Shown here piece after piece: positions 11,789 through 24,665 of a stretch of 64,000 bases of DNA. Source of the stretch: Baylisascaris procyonis. Its lineage: Eukaryota; Nematoda; Chromadorea; Rhabditida; Ascarididae. Positions within the stretch are counted from its first letter, which is position 1. Every line of letters starts with the position of its first letter. The stretch covers positions 496,001 through 560,000 of the forward strand of contig JAZARR010000297.1 in NCBI GenBank assembly GCA_037389465.1, in the 5' to 3' direction. The translations under genes were made by a program, and so were the position numbers. The notes below the pieces were generated by a model. The model did not search any database. It saw only the letters and a program-made list of their open reading frames with translations, and was not told where the DNA came from.

Positions 11789-14700
11789 TTACTGCAAAAC
11801 CTCATTATCCTCTTCAGCGATCGTTGGCATAGGTTCAAAATGTGGTGCATGCGTTGAAGATACAGATGTACGATGCTGCCTTCGACATGGCCCAGTGGAT
11901 GTTTGCGTGCCGTTTGCCAATTGCGCTTTTTTCTTTGTTTGCCCCGATTTAGATGTTGTATCTGAAACTATCTCCTTGTTACTTTGTATTCAAAATAACG
12001 AAAAGGTGAATGATTTTTTTTTTTGATAAACAACTAAAGGTAAATGATAAGCTTGAGAATTATATCCATGAAAGCAGATCGAAGCAACAGTTATCGCTTC
12101 ATAGCTTATCTCAAACCTGCTCATAATCTCTCTAAGTAAGGAATATTCCTTTGGAACGAGAGTATATCCCACTTGAAGATATTAAACTAAAGAATAACGA
12201 ACGCTCTCAAACGGTTATATTCACAGTTACATTCACAACTTTAAATATCAATAGCATGGCATCCTCGACAATTAAACACCTATTAATCATTCATTTCTAA
12301 ATTATTTTTATTATTTTAAAGGTGAACTACTCTAATGCATGCTTAGATTAAATGCGACAAAAAACTGAGAGAATGTGCTACAGAATTGAAACAATGAAAA
12401 TAAGGCGAAATTTCGAGAAGAAATTCAAAAAAATAGAAAAAATTTCTTCAGTATATTTCAACGAATTAATATATTAGCCGAAATTTTCTAATAAGCATAT
12501 CTATTCGATAAAATATATATCAGCTATTAAAGCTTCAAATTTTAGTTTAAAAAAGCGTTCAGTAAAAATTATTATAAGGCAGCAAAAATAACTGCAATAA
12601 CAAAAGCTTGTCTATTATAAATTGCTGAAGATTACCAAAAAAAAAATAATAATAATAAAAAATAAAAAAGTAATACCATTGCTATTGAGTAGCCTGAAGA
12701 TTCTCGTAAGAAGTAGATTACGTTTCATGTAGAAAAAATACCAAACGAGTACAAATATAAATATGATCGTTAACGATATCCCAAAAACAATCCACCAATG
12801 AATTAATGAATGCTTCTCTTCTGAAAGATAAAATTAAAATACTCAAAAAAAAAAATTTAAAAAAAAATATTTTTTTTTCTACAAAGGACGAGCAATAACA
12901 AATAAATTATTGTAATAAAGAGTGTTACCAATAGGAAATTTGCATATATTAAGCGCAATAAGGTGAAGACATTTCTATGGAAATGTATGCGAAAATTATG
13001 TATGTTTATTAGTGTCATTGCATAAATAAAATAAATCGATAATCGTTAGCAATTAGTAATGAGAAGTTTATGATGAATAAAAACCACTTGAAAATTGACT
13101 TTGCAATAAACAACTAGATGTAAATAGTCTTTTTGCAATGTGCAGTATCGAATGCTTTATCTAATCATCGCTTCATTTTTTATTTCTTATACGTCGATGC
13201 TTCTTTCAAACTGCAATACTTGAAAGTTATCTCTTTTCTTATGGATGAATTTTTTTTGCAACGATAAATATCATACGGCAACTGCAAAAAAAATTTTTTT
13301 ACCGATAAAAATATCGGAAGCATGTGCTATCTTTTTTCTATTTTTATATAAACGATAAAATTTTTCACTTTTTTTTTGCATTTATTTATTCTTATATGTT
13401 TATATATGCTTATGCAACAAATATTCAAGAATTTGTATATCTCTATTCATTAATCGCCTATAAATCAATCTTTCATCCGGCTATAAATAGCTGCCCAAGA
13501 TTCTTCAGTTATCGCCATAAATTTCTAATATTTAATCAAGCAACACTTTTGAAAGCAAATTTCAAAACCTGTTACTGGCTGTTTAATATTTATAAAACAT
13601 AACACGATGCACCTATGCGATAAATGAATTAACTCATAGAAAATTATCTATAAAAAATAAATTCGAGGAAAGAAACCATAATAAAAGAGGAAAATTTCTT
13701 AGCAATGATATCAACATAGATATATTTGATAGAATGGACAGTCCTTAGCGATGGTATCGGAAAAAATGTTCATTATTATTCAATTCGTTCTTCCATTGCG
13801 GTGAATTATAGGTTCAATAGAAAAAAAGAAGGCTTATGAAATCCATTGTATTTGTTAGGCATATGACAGCAATCATTGCTGAATTGTGAACTAGATGCCA
13901 TCGAATAGATGCGTTTAATGAAAATAAATTCCTATCAATGCATAGTTCATCATCCACTTTCCAATATTTTTGAGAAAAAAATTTTTAAAGAAAGTATGAG
14001 TGAACAAACACGAAAGCAAATTGTCGTCAGACATACGTCTACATTTCACCGAACAAGACCGACCGGTTATTCAAATATTAAAAAAAAAATAATGACTGAA
14101 GAACCCATAAGAATGAATATTTCACGAAAGCAATTGGGTGTGCAAATCTTGAACAAAAAAAAAAAATTCCATTAATAATGTACTTATTCATTCAAAAAAA
14201 ACAATATTTGCGTGCAAATTTTATTTTACTTTTAAATTGAAGTACCTCATGAAATGCTTCATAAATCATGAAAAATAATCGATTCTTTAATAGTGCTAAA
14301 AAAACTCCAAGTTTATAAGTTTCTATGGTTTCCAAGATGAAACAACAATTACACATATAAATCTACAGACTGTTTTATTGATAAAAGTATAAGGATGTTT
14401 TATTCTATACTACTATTAAATATATTAAATACATATTATAAGCCTGTCACAGCATATATTATAAGTTTATTATAAGGTGGAAACAAAACTTTTATAAGGC
14501 TGTCTCTCTCTAAAAAATTTTCGAACCATTAATAAACGAACATTTCAAACCATCAACGAACGAACATGCCATCACGTACGCAACCATAAGTTATGAATCG
14601 ATAGCCCCTAAGCCCAATGAGAAGGGGCAAAAAATAAAGAAGGAGATAGTAGCAATAACACATGATCATGTCTCAATGATCTGCTTATATTTGACGAACC

Positions 14701-17700
14701 AAACGAATATGCCACCGACTAACGCTATTGCAATTGCATCACAATAGCTATCTTGTTGATGAATATGTACTTTTAGCTACCAAATAATCCGCGGTAAGCG
14801 TCTGCACGCTCAGACTTTTAAACTTTTAGATGAGCGCTAAAAATTTGTTATCAACAAGCAATTGATGAATCGTTGTTCCTTTTTTTGTAGTTTTTATATG
14901 TCTATATACTTGAGATGGGGATTTTGATGACATACATCATGACTGTAAACTTATATGTTTACCTGCACATACATATGATTGTAAGTCTGCATGTTTACCT
15001 GTTTGCGTATGCGTATATTTACGTATACATCTATTCAGCTCTATTAAATAGCGCTTAAACCCAGAAATCACTGACGCTAATATTACGAGATATGGGGGCA
15101 TAAACGGTATAATCGACATCGTAAAACATATTTCATGCGTTTCATTATTTGCTCCGTAATTTATGAAGCCGGTTGGTCAGATGAGCGGAAAGCAAAAGCG
15201 TCTTTTATATATCTATTTTAGCGGTATGTTTTGCCTCTACTGCGGCAATATAAGTTTATTTTCAGTATTTCAAAGCGCATTAGACTCATATTATGATGCT
15301 CATTTTTATTTGGAACCCCCAGTTGAAAGGCTCGACAATAGGTCAACGAGCTAATTATATTCTTTATAGGCACAGTGAAATACCATGACATAAACGATCG
15401 CCCCTCCTCTCAAAGAGACTTGAACGGGTGGTAATAAGCCCCCAAGGACAACATATACAACCATAAATAGTATTTATTATATCAAGCATTGGATTCATTT
15501 TATTCATTTACTGATTTATTCAGCTCACCATAGAGAGAAAATAACTGCACAAATAAATATATGGGAGTTGCAAAACGCCCACAGAGAGCCTAGAAATGAA
15601 ACGGGAAAAAACCACAGATAGTAGAATGGTACATAATTTATAAGGTGAGACGCAACAGGACAAACGGAAGCAATGCTTAAACTGGTTTCAACAAATTTTT
15701 AAAAATTAAAAAAAAATTGAAGTGAATCAAAGAACGCCCAACAAAATGAAAATTTTCTTCTGAAAATAAAACACTGAAAATATTCCCATATTGATAGAAG
15801 AAAAAGATAAAATAAAGTTATGATATGGGAACTAACCGTATGCAATCGATGTTGAATAAAGTCTAGCGGAGAATCGTGTTGCTGGCTCAGCGTGAAATTG
15901 TTTAGTATGAAATTCTAACGATAATGCAGGTGTTGAACTCTCAATGAGGCAACGTTTAGTTGTACAACTGAAATAGATTTTTTTTTCACTCAAAAATTAT
16001 TTTAATCATTCACAAAAACTATTCATACGTTTCAACGACGCAACGCTATCTTTAACATTATATTATTCATTACAAATTATTTAATATTACATTTTTTATT
16101 ACATCTAGTATATTAATTACATTTACTACATTAAATAATTTATTATTTAATATAACAAATATTATCTATCTTTTTAATATTATTTTACTAAACGTCTCCT
16201 ATAAATGGCCTTAAATTGTTGACCTTAAAAGCTATAGGGTCGTAAGATTAACTTTGTTTTATAATTTTTAATCAATTTATAATTTCTCCAGGAGTTGAAC
16301 GAGAGTGGTTCCTGAACAAAAATAATATGGTCATGTAATGTAGCATGGGAACTTTTTATCAAAAAGCCAATAAACTTTGACTTATAGTGAATCATTTCTA
16401 GACTATGCTAACAATTTTACTACTTTTGGTTTGCTCAAATGCACCCATTCGCCCCTTCCCCCATCTACCATCACGTGATCATTTGCAAAACAGAGCTGGC
16501 GAACAAAATTCTTTGTTGTAACTTGACATCTACTTATTTTGGATCGAAAATTGAAGCAACGAACGAAATTAATTTATTTGTCTTTTTAAACTCATAAATA
16601 AAATAGCGAGCTGAGGTAATTTTTATTTCTTTTTTGCAGAAAGACCAATGCGCTAACCCGTTTTATTATGTATTCATTCCAAAAATATATATAATCATCT
16701 CACGAGTGTCGTTTGATAATTTCCACATTGCGATTGCTATGATTAGCGATGATTTTTGATTCCTTCTTAAGCGTGTATACAAAAAAAAAAAGTGCAAATC
16801 GTTAACCACATGCGCTCTTCTAATCTATCGATGAGAGTGGTAAAAAAGAATGAAATAAACAGTGTATTCACTTCATCAACACCATTGAACATTCAAAAAG
16901 GTAGTCATTAAAGTGAATATGTACGAATGAATTCGCTATGAAATCATAGAAATATAGGCAAATAATGCGGATGATTTAGTGTGAAAACTTTTGATGATTG
17001 GAATTATGATATCGTAATTCTAAGAGAATGATGCTATCTAATTGTGCAATTTTTCAGGTGAGAAATTTTTACTTAATTTTAGATGGTATTTAAAATAAAT
17101 AAATGAATTATATATGTATATATAATTCATTTATTTATTTATTCATTCATTCACTTTATAGCTTATAATGGCCATTCTACGAAACCCTGAGATGGCTAAA
17201 ATGGTTGTAAGCAAAACAGAAAAGGACGCATAGGTGAGACCGCCATTCAAACGCAAATATTTGAAAGAGCAATTGAATAAGCTCGTGCAATATATACTTT
17301 TTTATTCGAGTCATCTGACTAAGCATTTGTAAGAAAGATAAATAAAAATATTATTTACAGAGTACGCTTTCAGATTTCAACTGCTCACAGCGCTTATTCA
17401 AATCTCACATGTCTATGTCGATCTCGCTCATTTATTTGCCTCGTTAATTAAGATTAACTCGGTCGAATTGTTTTTAACTTTCTTAGAAATCGAATTCATA
17501 GATTTCAAAAAAAAAAAAAATTCACGTGAGGACTTTCGACTCCAATCATTTGGTCAGTAAAGAAAATTGCATTTTTTTTTTAGAAAAATGCTAATCAAAG
17601 AATTTTTTATCCACGTATCCATTTATCTCGAATCAAATTCCACTAGTAAAGTAATCAAATATATTCTCTCAACCCCGCCCTAATAAAACCTGAAATTACG

Positions 17701-20216
17701 CAAATCCTAATGTTCATTGTATGCGTTGTCAATTCCGTAACTTCGTTTGAGTGCATATTCGTTGCCCAAAAAGATTTCTATCAAAACGAAGACATTTCAT
17801 TAGCGTATGTTTTTTCGAAGCGAAATTGGAAACGATAGTGGTGATTAAAAAATCGCCTTATTGATTTCACATCGAAATGAATGAATCATAGAAATGCGCA
17901 TACATTTTCGCATTAAATTTTTAAGTAATTTAATTAATGATTAAATTTTCACAAAATTTTATTTTTTCAATATATGGTAAAAAAAAAATCCCATATGATA
18001 TCCTTTCGTTAATATCCATAATTTTTGCATGGAAAATTTATTGAAATTTCCGCGAAAATTTGATAGAATTGCTTTACAATATGGTGCGTCAAACATAACT
18101 ATTTTATCAAATCGAACACTCCAGCAACGATGCAATATGGTATCTAATAGATACAATTGCAACTAACTTATTCTATATGGCGGAGCAATATTTTAGCGCG
18201 TATATATAGACAAACTCTAGAAGACGAATCATCGCCGATATTAGATATTTCTAAAGGAAAGAGCTAAAGAAAATAATCACGATCCAAAGAAGATGAAAAT
18301 TTGAAAATATTTCCTCGAACGCCTTGTGGATTTCATTTTAGTGATTTTAGAAGTCAAATTCTATAAACGATTAAATAGATCATAATAACAATCGATGCAG
18401 AATTATTCATAACTAAGAATGTGCAAAATTATTTGTTCTATGAGTTTGCATAAAAATAACAAAGCATATAATATGCTAAATAAATGGTGAGCACCATAAG
18501 AAAAACTACTTAAATGTCATGCTAACTTGTTAAAGTAGAGGTAATGATAAGAGAAACCAACGCAACAAAATTGCCGACATCATCAACTGATCAAAGATGG
18601 AATGACAACCAGTCTAACGTCTCAAAGGTTTTTTGTTTTTTTTTTTTGCTTTCTGAGCGCATACTAATCATGCCCTTCTAATGTAACTGGAAGGTATACC
18701 TTTTTTTGCCTATTTTGCGTCATAAAAACAATCTCATTCTATGAATGCCTCTAGAATGCCTATTGCATTCTCAACCACAGACATAATCATCACCGATTCA
18801 CCCTATTCCCCGCATTATTCATAATTATGCCCGGGACACACCGGCTTTGCAATATTTTTTTTTTTTCGAAAAAAAAGGGGCGTTTGGAGCAGACTTTGCA
18901 GCAATATTCATGGTTATGTCTATGATACATCTGCTCTGCAATATTTTTTCGAAAAAAGAGAGATTTTTTGGAGCAAATTTACAAGCGCAAAAGTTTACAT
19001 CTATAGCGCATAACGCGCTCTAAAAGTGAACAGAGTATGAAATAATGCGGAAGATGTATTAAAGATAGGAAATATTAAATAGTACTTATAGTGATATTCA
19101 TTAATATAACAGTACTTATTAGTGCTAAAAATATATTACCAGATAACAATGTTTATTTCTGATATCACTTTCAGCACTATTGCTTATGTTTAAAGGTGAT
19201 TTTTTCAATATCTCGCAATAACGGCCATTCAAGTTTTAAATAAATTCATAATGAAATATATTTTTTATGGATTTTAGAAAATTTAGGAGAAATTTTTCGA
19301 GAAATTTTTCGATTTTTAGAGCAAATACAATTAGGAAATACATAAGAAATAATATTAGAAGAAAAATAATATTAGGAAATATATAAGAAAAAGAATTTTT
19401 GATTATTTAGAAAACAAACGAGGTTGAGAGAAAATTTGTAAAAAGAAAGCAATATTTTTGATCGCACTGCACTCGTATAAATACGTATCACTTCCTCAAA
19501 TGAGATGCGTTTGTGTGGCAAAGAAGAAAAATTATAAATGCTACTAACTTATCAATAAATCCAAAATCATCTTCGGCGCTCAACGTATACCCGTCCTCTG
19601 AAGTGAAATCGAAAATGGCCGATATGGCATGATTTGAATCAGTCGTTATCACCCATTGACACCTGCAGAATTACTTCAATTTAATAGGTACACTTTCCTA
19701 GACAGCCAATTATTTCACAGTAATATGTGGTAATTGGTTCATATTAACATATCAATGCGCGTTGATCAAATCAGCGCAACGCTCCTAAACGGTTCGATCG
19801 TATAAATAAAGTATGTCGAATGATTTCTAAGAAATATTTTGATAGAAATATTAGCACTTTTCAATTTCAATTTCTCTGTGAAAAAAATTGAGAACCAAAA
19901 TTTTAATGAAATTAATTTCTTACAAAATTTGACCACAATTTCATATATAAAGATGAATCACCGGAAAAATTATCGTTCAGAAATAAAAATGCAGCGAATG
20001 GATGAAATTTCGATGGCGCAATGATTTCAGAAGCCATTCGGGAATTTAGAGATTTTTTTTTTTCGACAAATTACTGCAAAGATGCAATTGGAACGCCGAC
20101 AGTGATTAGATTCCAATGCGGCAAGAAATTTCTCCAAATCCACGTAGAAAAAGCTATCACATCACTGTGGAACGTAAGGATTATAGATCTAGTTGCTTGC
20201 ATGAAGTCCGCATATA

Positions 20217-20289
<73 letters not shown>

Positions 20290-21245
20290 AGAGATGGAGA
20301 AAGAGAGAGCGCGAACTTAAAGTTTTTGAATTAAGCTATATTTGTGGCCACTCCGAGTTTCCTCTGTGTGAAATTTTAGAAAATTTTTTTATTCCAATTG
20401 CTCCAGAGAGAATGAACAGTATTCAATCATAATTATACTAAGCATTATACTAACTTTTATTTTCTCTCAACAACAAACTTTTACTGTAATATGATCACTT
20501 ATATTGATCTTTATGCTTGGGAAATCCTGGCTAAGTGCTTTTTGACGAAATGCGGGAGGAGAGGGAAGACGATATAGGAGTTTATGCGGGAATTCCTCTA
20601 TAGTTAGAGTTCTTAATATAAGTGAGATTGTTATTGTGTGTGGGGAAACGACCGGCTGTCAATAAATACTAGCGAATTGCCAGATTCTTCTTGAACTTTT
20701 TGCAATTTTTTTGTTTGGGGGGGATTTGCTGTAACACTGTTTCAGAACTGTTCTTTGACAGGAAGGAAAAAAGGAACGGGACAGGAAGAAGAGAGTGATT
20801 TGAACTGCATAACCCAGAATGCAATGAATAGTCATACTTTGACTTCCATGATCGAAAAAGTTGAAAACAAATGTTGATTATTCTCCTTACCACTATGGCA
20901 TTCGGCTTCATTTTTATGCGATAAGATTAAATGAACATACCTATATAAATATCCATTTTCGTTTGTAAAATTAATGGCTGTCGAGTGATTGGTCAACGAA
21001 TGGACACTTGCATTGCCTTGAGATTGTCGATTAAGGTGAAAGGTTGTTGCATCGTCAACTCCATCGGCGGGAAATGCAAACACATGCTCCGGATAAATTG
21101 AACTAAGTGTGATTTTATTTGGTCCACAAGCATTCTTTATTTGTTCACTTGAATATTGGATAGTTTGCACCATAGCGGCAAATAGTATCAACAACAGAAG
21201 CACGTTGGAATAAATTTTTTGAAAGACTTTATACGTGACAGCCAT
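11789..21245 (-). CDS. Single-pass membrane protein with signal peptide and CUB-like ectodomain
   Basis: Six minus-strand exons: 21245-20941, 19662-19549, 15967-15837, 12820-12677, 12171-12117 and 11981-11789. All five junctions have GT/AG borders and agreeing phases (2, 2, 1, 1, 2), giving 313 residues ending in TAA. Residues about 13-30 are a hydrophobic signal peptide (VLLLLILFAAMVQ). The ectodomain has C40, C103 (in CQWVITTD), C141 and C146, NxS/T sequons in exon 1, and a CUB-like pattern: CQW, a hydrophobic strand IFDF, and a late ESSTPALSLEF strand before ARLYS. The spacing C141-x4-C146 is much tighter than usual, so the domain is atypical. Residues about 193-214 (WIVFGISLTIIFIFVLVWYF) form a transmembrane helix followed by Lys/Arg, then a cytoplasmic tail of about 99 residues, Ser/Thr-rich with acidic end IAEEDNEVLQ. 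Role unknown: a cell-surface adhesion or co-receptor protein is an inference only. Introns reach 3.7 kb. Confidence 0.65.
17093..17140. repeat. 48-bp near-perfect palindrome
   Basis: Two 23-bp arms, perfectly complementary, are separated only by the central bases GT (17116-17117). The arms are AT-rich (left arm contains AATGAATTATATAT). It lies in an intron of the CUB-like gene. It would form a hairpin or cruciform; it could be a small fold-back element or an AT-rich instability site. Confidence 0.85.
18816..18978. repeat. Diverged direct duplication of about 80 bp
   Basis: Two tandem copies (about 18816-18897 and 18905-18978) share the order ATTCAT..GTTATG..ACA..CTGC/TTTGCAATATTTTTT, TTCGAAAAAA, then TTTGGAGCA. 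They are clearly diverged, so the duplication is not recent. Intronic. Confidence 0.6.
20211..20310. repeat. Compound (TA)n-(GA)n microsatellite
   Basis: A TA run (about 20213-20254) passes directly into GA repeats (20255-20281) and an interrupted GA-rich tail. It lies in intron 1 of the CUB-like gene. Confidence 0.95.
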
Positions 21246-22340
21246 CTATCAACCTCGATCAATGCGGCAGCTCAACTCCATCGAATCGATCATATCACCT
21301 CAATTCTGCAAATAATTATTTCATTGATCAAATTTTTATCACTTTCTCTCTCCCTTAAATTATTTCGATGCTGTTACATCGAAATTGAAACAAATAATAT
21401 GTTCATTTGAAGTGATTTTATGAAAGATATAAGTGGCCACTTATATGAAGAAATATCTCAGAAGTGAATCATAATTCGCCTATAAAGATTCCAAAAATTA
21501 TTCAGCACAATTTTTAAAAAATTTTTTTAAGAAAAAAAAATAAAGATTGGGCACCAACGACCATTCTAGTGATTTAAAATGTTTTCGAGCAAGAGAACAT
21601 CAACATCGATGATGAAAAAATCATCAAGAACTTTAAAATGGATTTTAAATTTATTAACAAAGTGATAAAAAAAAATTTGAATATCTATCATTTTCTAACG
21701 ATTCGCTCTTATCGAATATAGGAAAATTTTGATGCAATCGTCTTTGATGAAAAAAAAAAACGAGCAATAGTTTTGAAAAGTCGAAAGTTTTAGGCGGCAT
21801 GCATGCTATTAATTGGTTAGGGAATCGGCATGCCAGACGGGTGGCACGTTTCGAATTAATCAGCAATATTGATGCAAATATTTGATGAATTTTCCACCAA
21901 TAGCAATATATTCACAAGCAAATAGACAATGCGGAAAGCTTCTATGTGATGGCATGAAAGCGGAATTCATAGTCGTTTTTTTTTCGGCAAAGAAATTAAT
22001 TTCAAGCTTACTTTGACTGCATCGCTATGAGATTAGATGATTGGACCGCCCGATAGGCGCGGAAATGTTAAGCTCTCATAAGATGCAACGAGGCACAAGA
22101 AATTCAACAAATATAATCGAATTTTTTATTTAAAATGTTATTTGAATAATTATGTCGCACTCAAGAGTCCCTTCATTCGGATATTATTTCTAGCCAATTC
22201 ATAGTTTCGACATTTATAATAAATGACCAATATTAAGCTTTAAAAAAAACTCATTAAAAATAATAATAATTTATGCTAAAGTTTCGGCTTTTTGAGCCAT
22301 TATCATAGCATATCAAGCTGAAATTCGTCATATAAAGTAC

Positions 22341-22342
<2 letters not shown>

Positions 22343-22397
<55 letters not shown>
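22343..22397. repeat. (TA)n microsatellite, left flank of fold-back element
   Basis: TA run of about 27 units directly bordering the fold-back element on its left side. Confidence 0.95.
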
Positions 22398-22810
<413 letters not shown>

Positions 22811-24590
22811 TTCCTCTTGGCCATTTTGTTTGCACTTCTTGTTTTTCTAATGGAGATATATACGTATGACGTAATGCCGGAAAATGTGATTTAGTCTGCC
22901 TTAAGCTTATTTTACTTGAATCGAAGTACGATCCCTCTAGGAAAGTGGGCAACTAATCTGTTCACTAAACGAATGCTAGTGCTCGGAAAGGATATTGAGC
23001 ATAAACAAAGTAAAATTTACCATTTAGATATTTATTTCATACGTTTTGAATTTTGTGACATTGCAGTGAATTAAAGTGATTTTTAATTTCAGTGTAAAAT
23101 GTGATTTGTGATATTATTAATGTAAAATGTTGTTTGTGATTTGAAATTAGCACTTTGAAATTTTCACTTTTAAGAGAGGATATACTGTGATTTGTTCGCT
23201 GAATTAGAAACTTTTTTTTCGAAGTCAGCATCAAACAAATCGCTAATTTCCCTTTTCTTTTGCTAGTAGTTTGAAAAAAGAAACGAACGGAAAATTTTAT
23301 ATGAGCACATTCGATTTTTTTTTTCTTCAACGACGTACATAGGGGAATTTCCCTTGTGGAAATTAGTACTCTGCGCCTGAGGAAGACACAGACTTTGTAT
23401 AGAGATTTAACCCGAAAATATAGAGATTTTCCAAGAAAATTTTTTTCGACATAACTTTTGTGATTCATGAATCGAAACTATTTGATAAATGTACATATAC
23501 ACATAAATACTCATTGCGACAATTACTGCGTTGCACTATATTGCTTAAATAGCCAGGAAATGTTATTGCGAAGTGAAGTTAAGCTTTCTTAAGCTTGAGT
23601 GAAAGGAATGCTAAGACCTTCTTACCTTCTTCCTTACGGCTCCACCCTTATGTGGTAAAATAATGGTCAATCACTTTAGAATCTGGGAGTAATACGGGGT
23701 CTTACGCCATTCAATCGTATCACAAATAACCAAAGCAACGATGGAAAGAAACGTGAACTTCTTATCATTTAAATTAAAATGATAGAAAAGAAATTTGACA
23801 AATCTGCAGCAGTTGTGTTAAAAATTGGCAAATCTATGGTATCTATGGTTTTTTTACCATTAATATACGATAAAAAAATCTATGTAGTTGTTTTATCATC
23901 GACAACTTCTTGCAATAAATATATAAAATATTCAACGATATTTCGTTGTGAATAAATTATATAGCCGCAAGCGATTTCAGCATGATTTGATGTGATATTA
24001 TTTAAAAATCCCATCATATTTTCTACTAAACGTTTTTTTTATTTTTTACATTTTTTTACAGTTTTTTAATTAAACATCTTTTTACATTTTTTTAAAAGAT
24101 TTACAGTTTTAGATTTAAAAAGACTGGCATATTTTTATATGAACTCTGTCAGAAAAGCACTCCGTTCGATGAACGTCTCCTATTTGGAATTTTAGAAAAT
24201 TCGTTTCAAAAGTTTGTTGAATGTTCACTCAAATTTCGAAATTAAATTCTACTTCCTTTAAAATTAAAAACTGGTACCATAAATGGGAAAATAAATAAAT
24301 AAATAAGAAATGAAGAATTTTTGAACGTATAAGTACTGTTATATTTTTAAAAAAATTGAAATATCAATAATTGGCATCTTGCCATTAAAAAATCATTATT
24401 TCTATTCCATAGTTATTCATAACATTTAATTATATTTAATTATCAATTGTGTTTAACTTCTTTAGCCAACAAAGAAGATTAAACGTAATTACCGATCGAT
24501 ATTATCAGCATTTGTTTATCTTTTATGGATCCCTTACATTGCTCGTGTTATTCCTTCACTAATATTTCATGCTTTTGCTCATTCATATGA

Positions 24591-24665
24591 TGACTCCTAG
24601 AAATGACCAAAGTAGTGACCCCTACAAATGACCAAAGGAGTGACTCCTATAAATGACCAAAGGCA
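24591..24665. repeat. Three tandem copies of a 25-bp unit
   Basis: Units 24591-24615, 24616-24640 and 24641-24665 all read TGACYCCTA then AAATGACCAAAG with two to five differences between copies. A further partial match (CCAAATAATGACCATAA) follows about 80 bp later. No coding frame. Confidence 0.85.

Noticed and set aside
14937..15119. Hydrophobic minus-strand frame inside an intron of the CUB-like gene
   Set aside because: Neighbouring exons (15967-15837 and 12820-12677) already join in phase; partly made of a diverged 37-bp duplication.
20021..20334. Two overlapping plus-strand frames ending in IYIY and ERERER
   Set aside because: Built from the TA/GA microsatellite.
23037..23468. 143-codon minus-strand frame
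   Set aside because: Lys/Phe/Ser-rich composition follows from poly-A/T and a diverged GTGATTT repeat; no recognisable domain.
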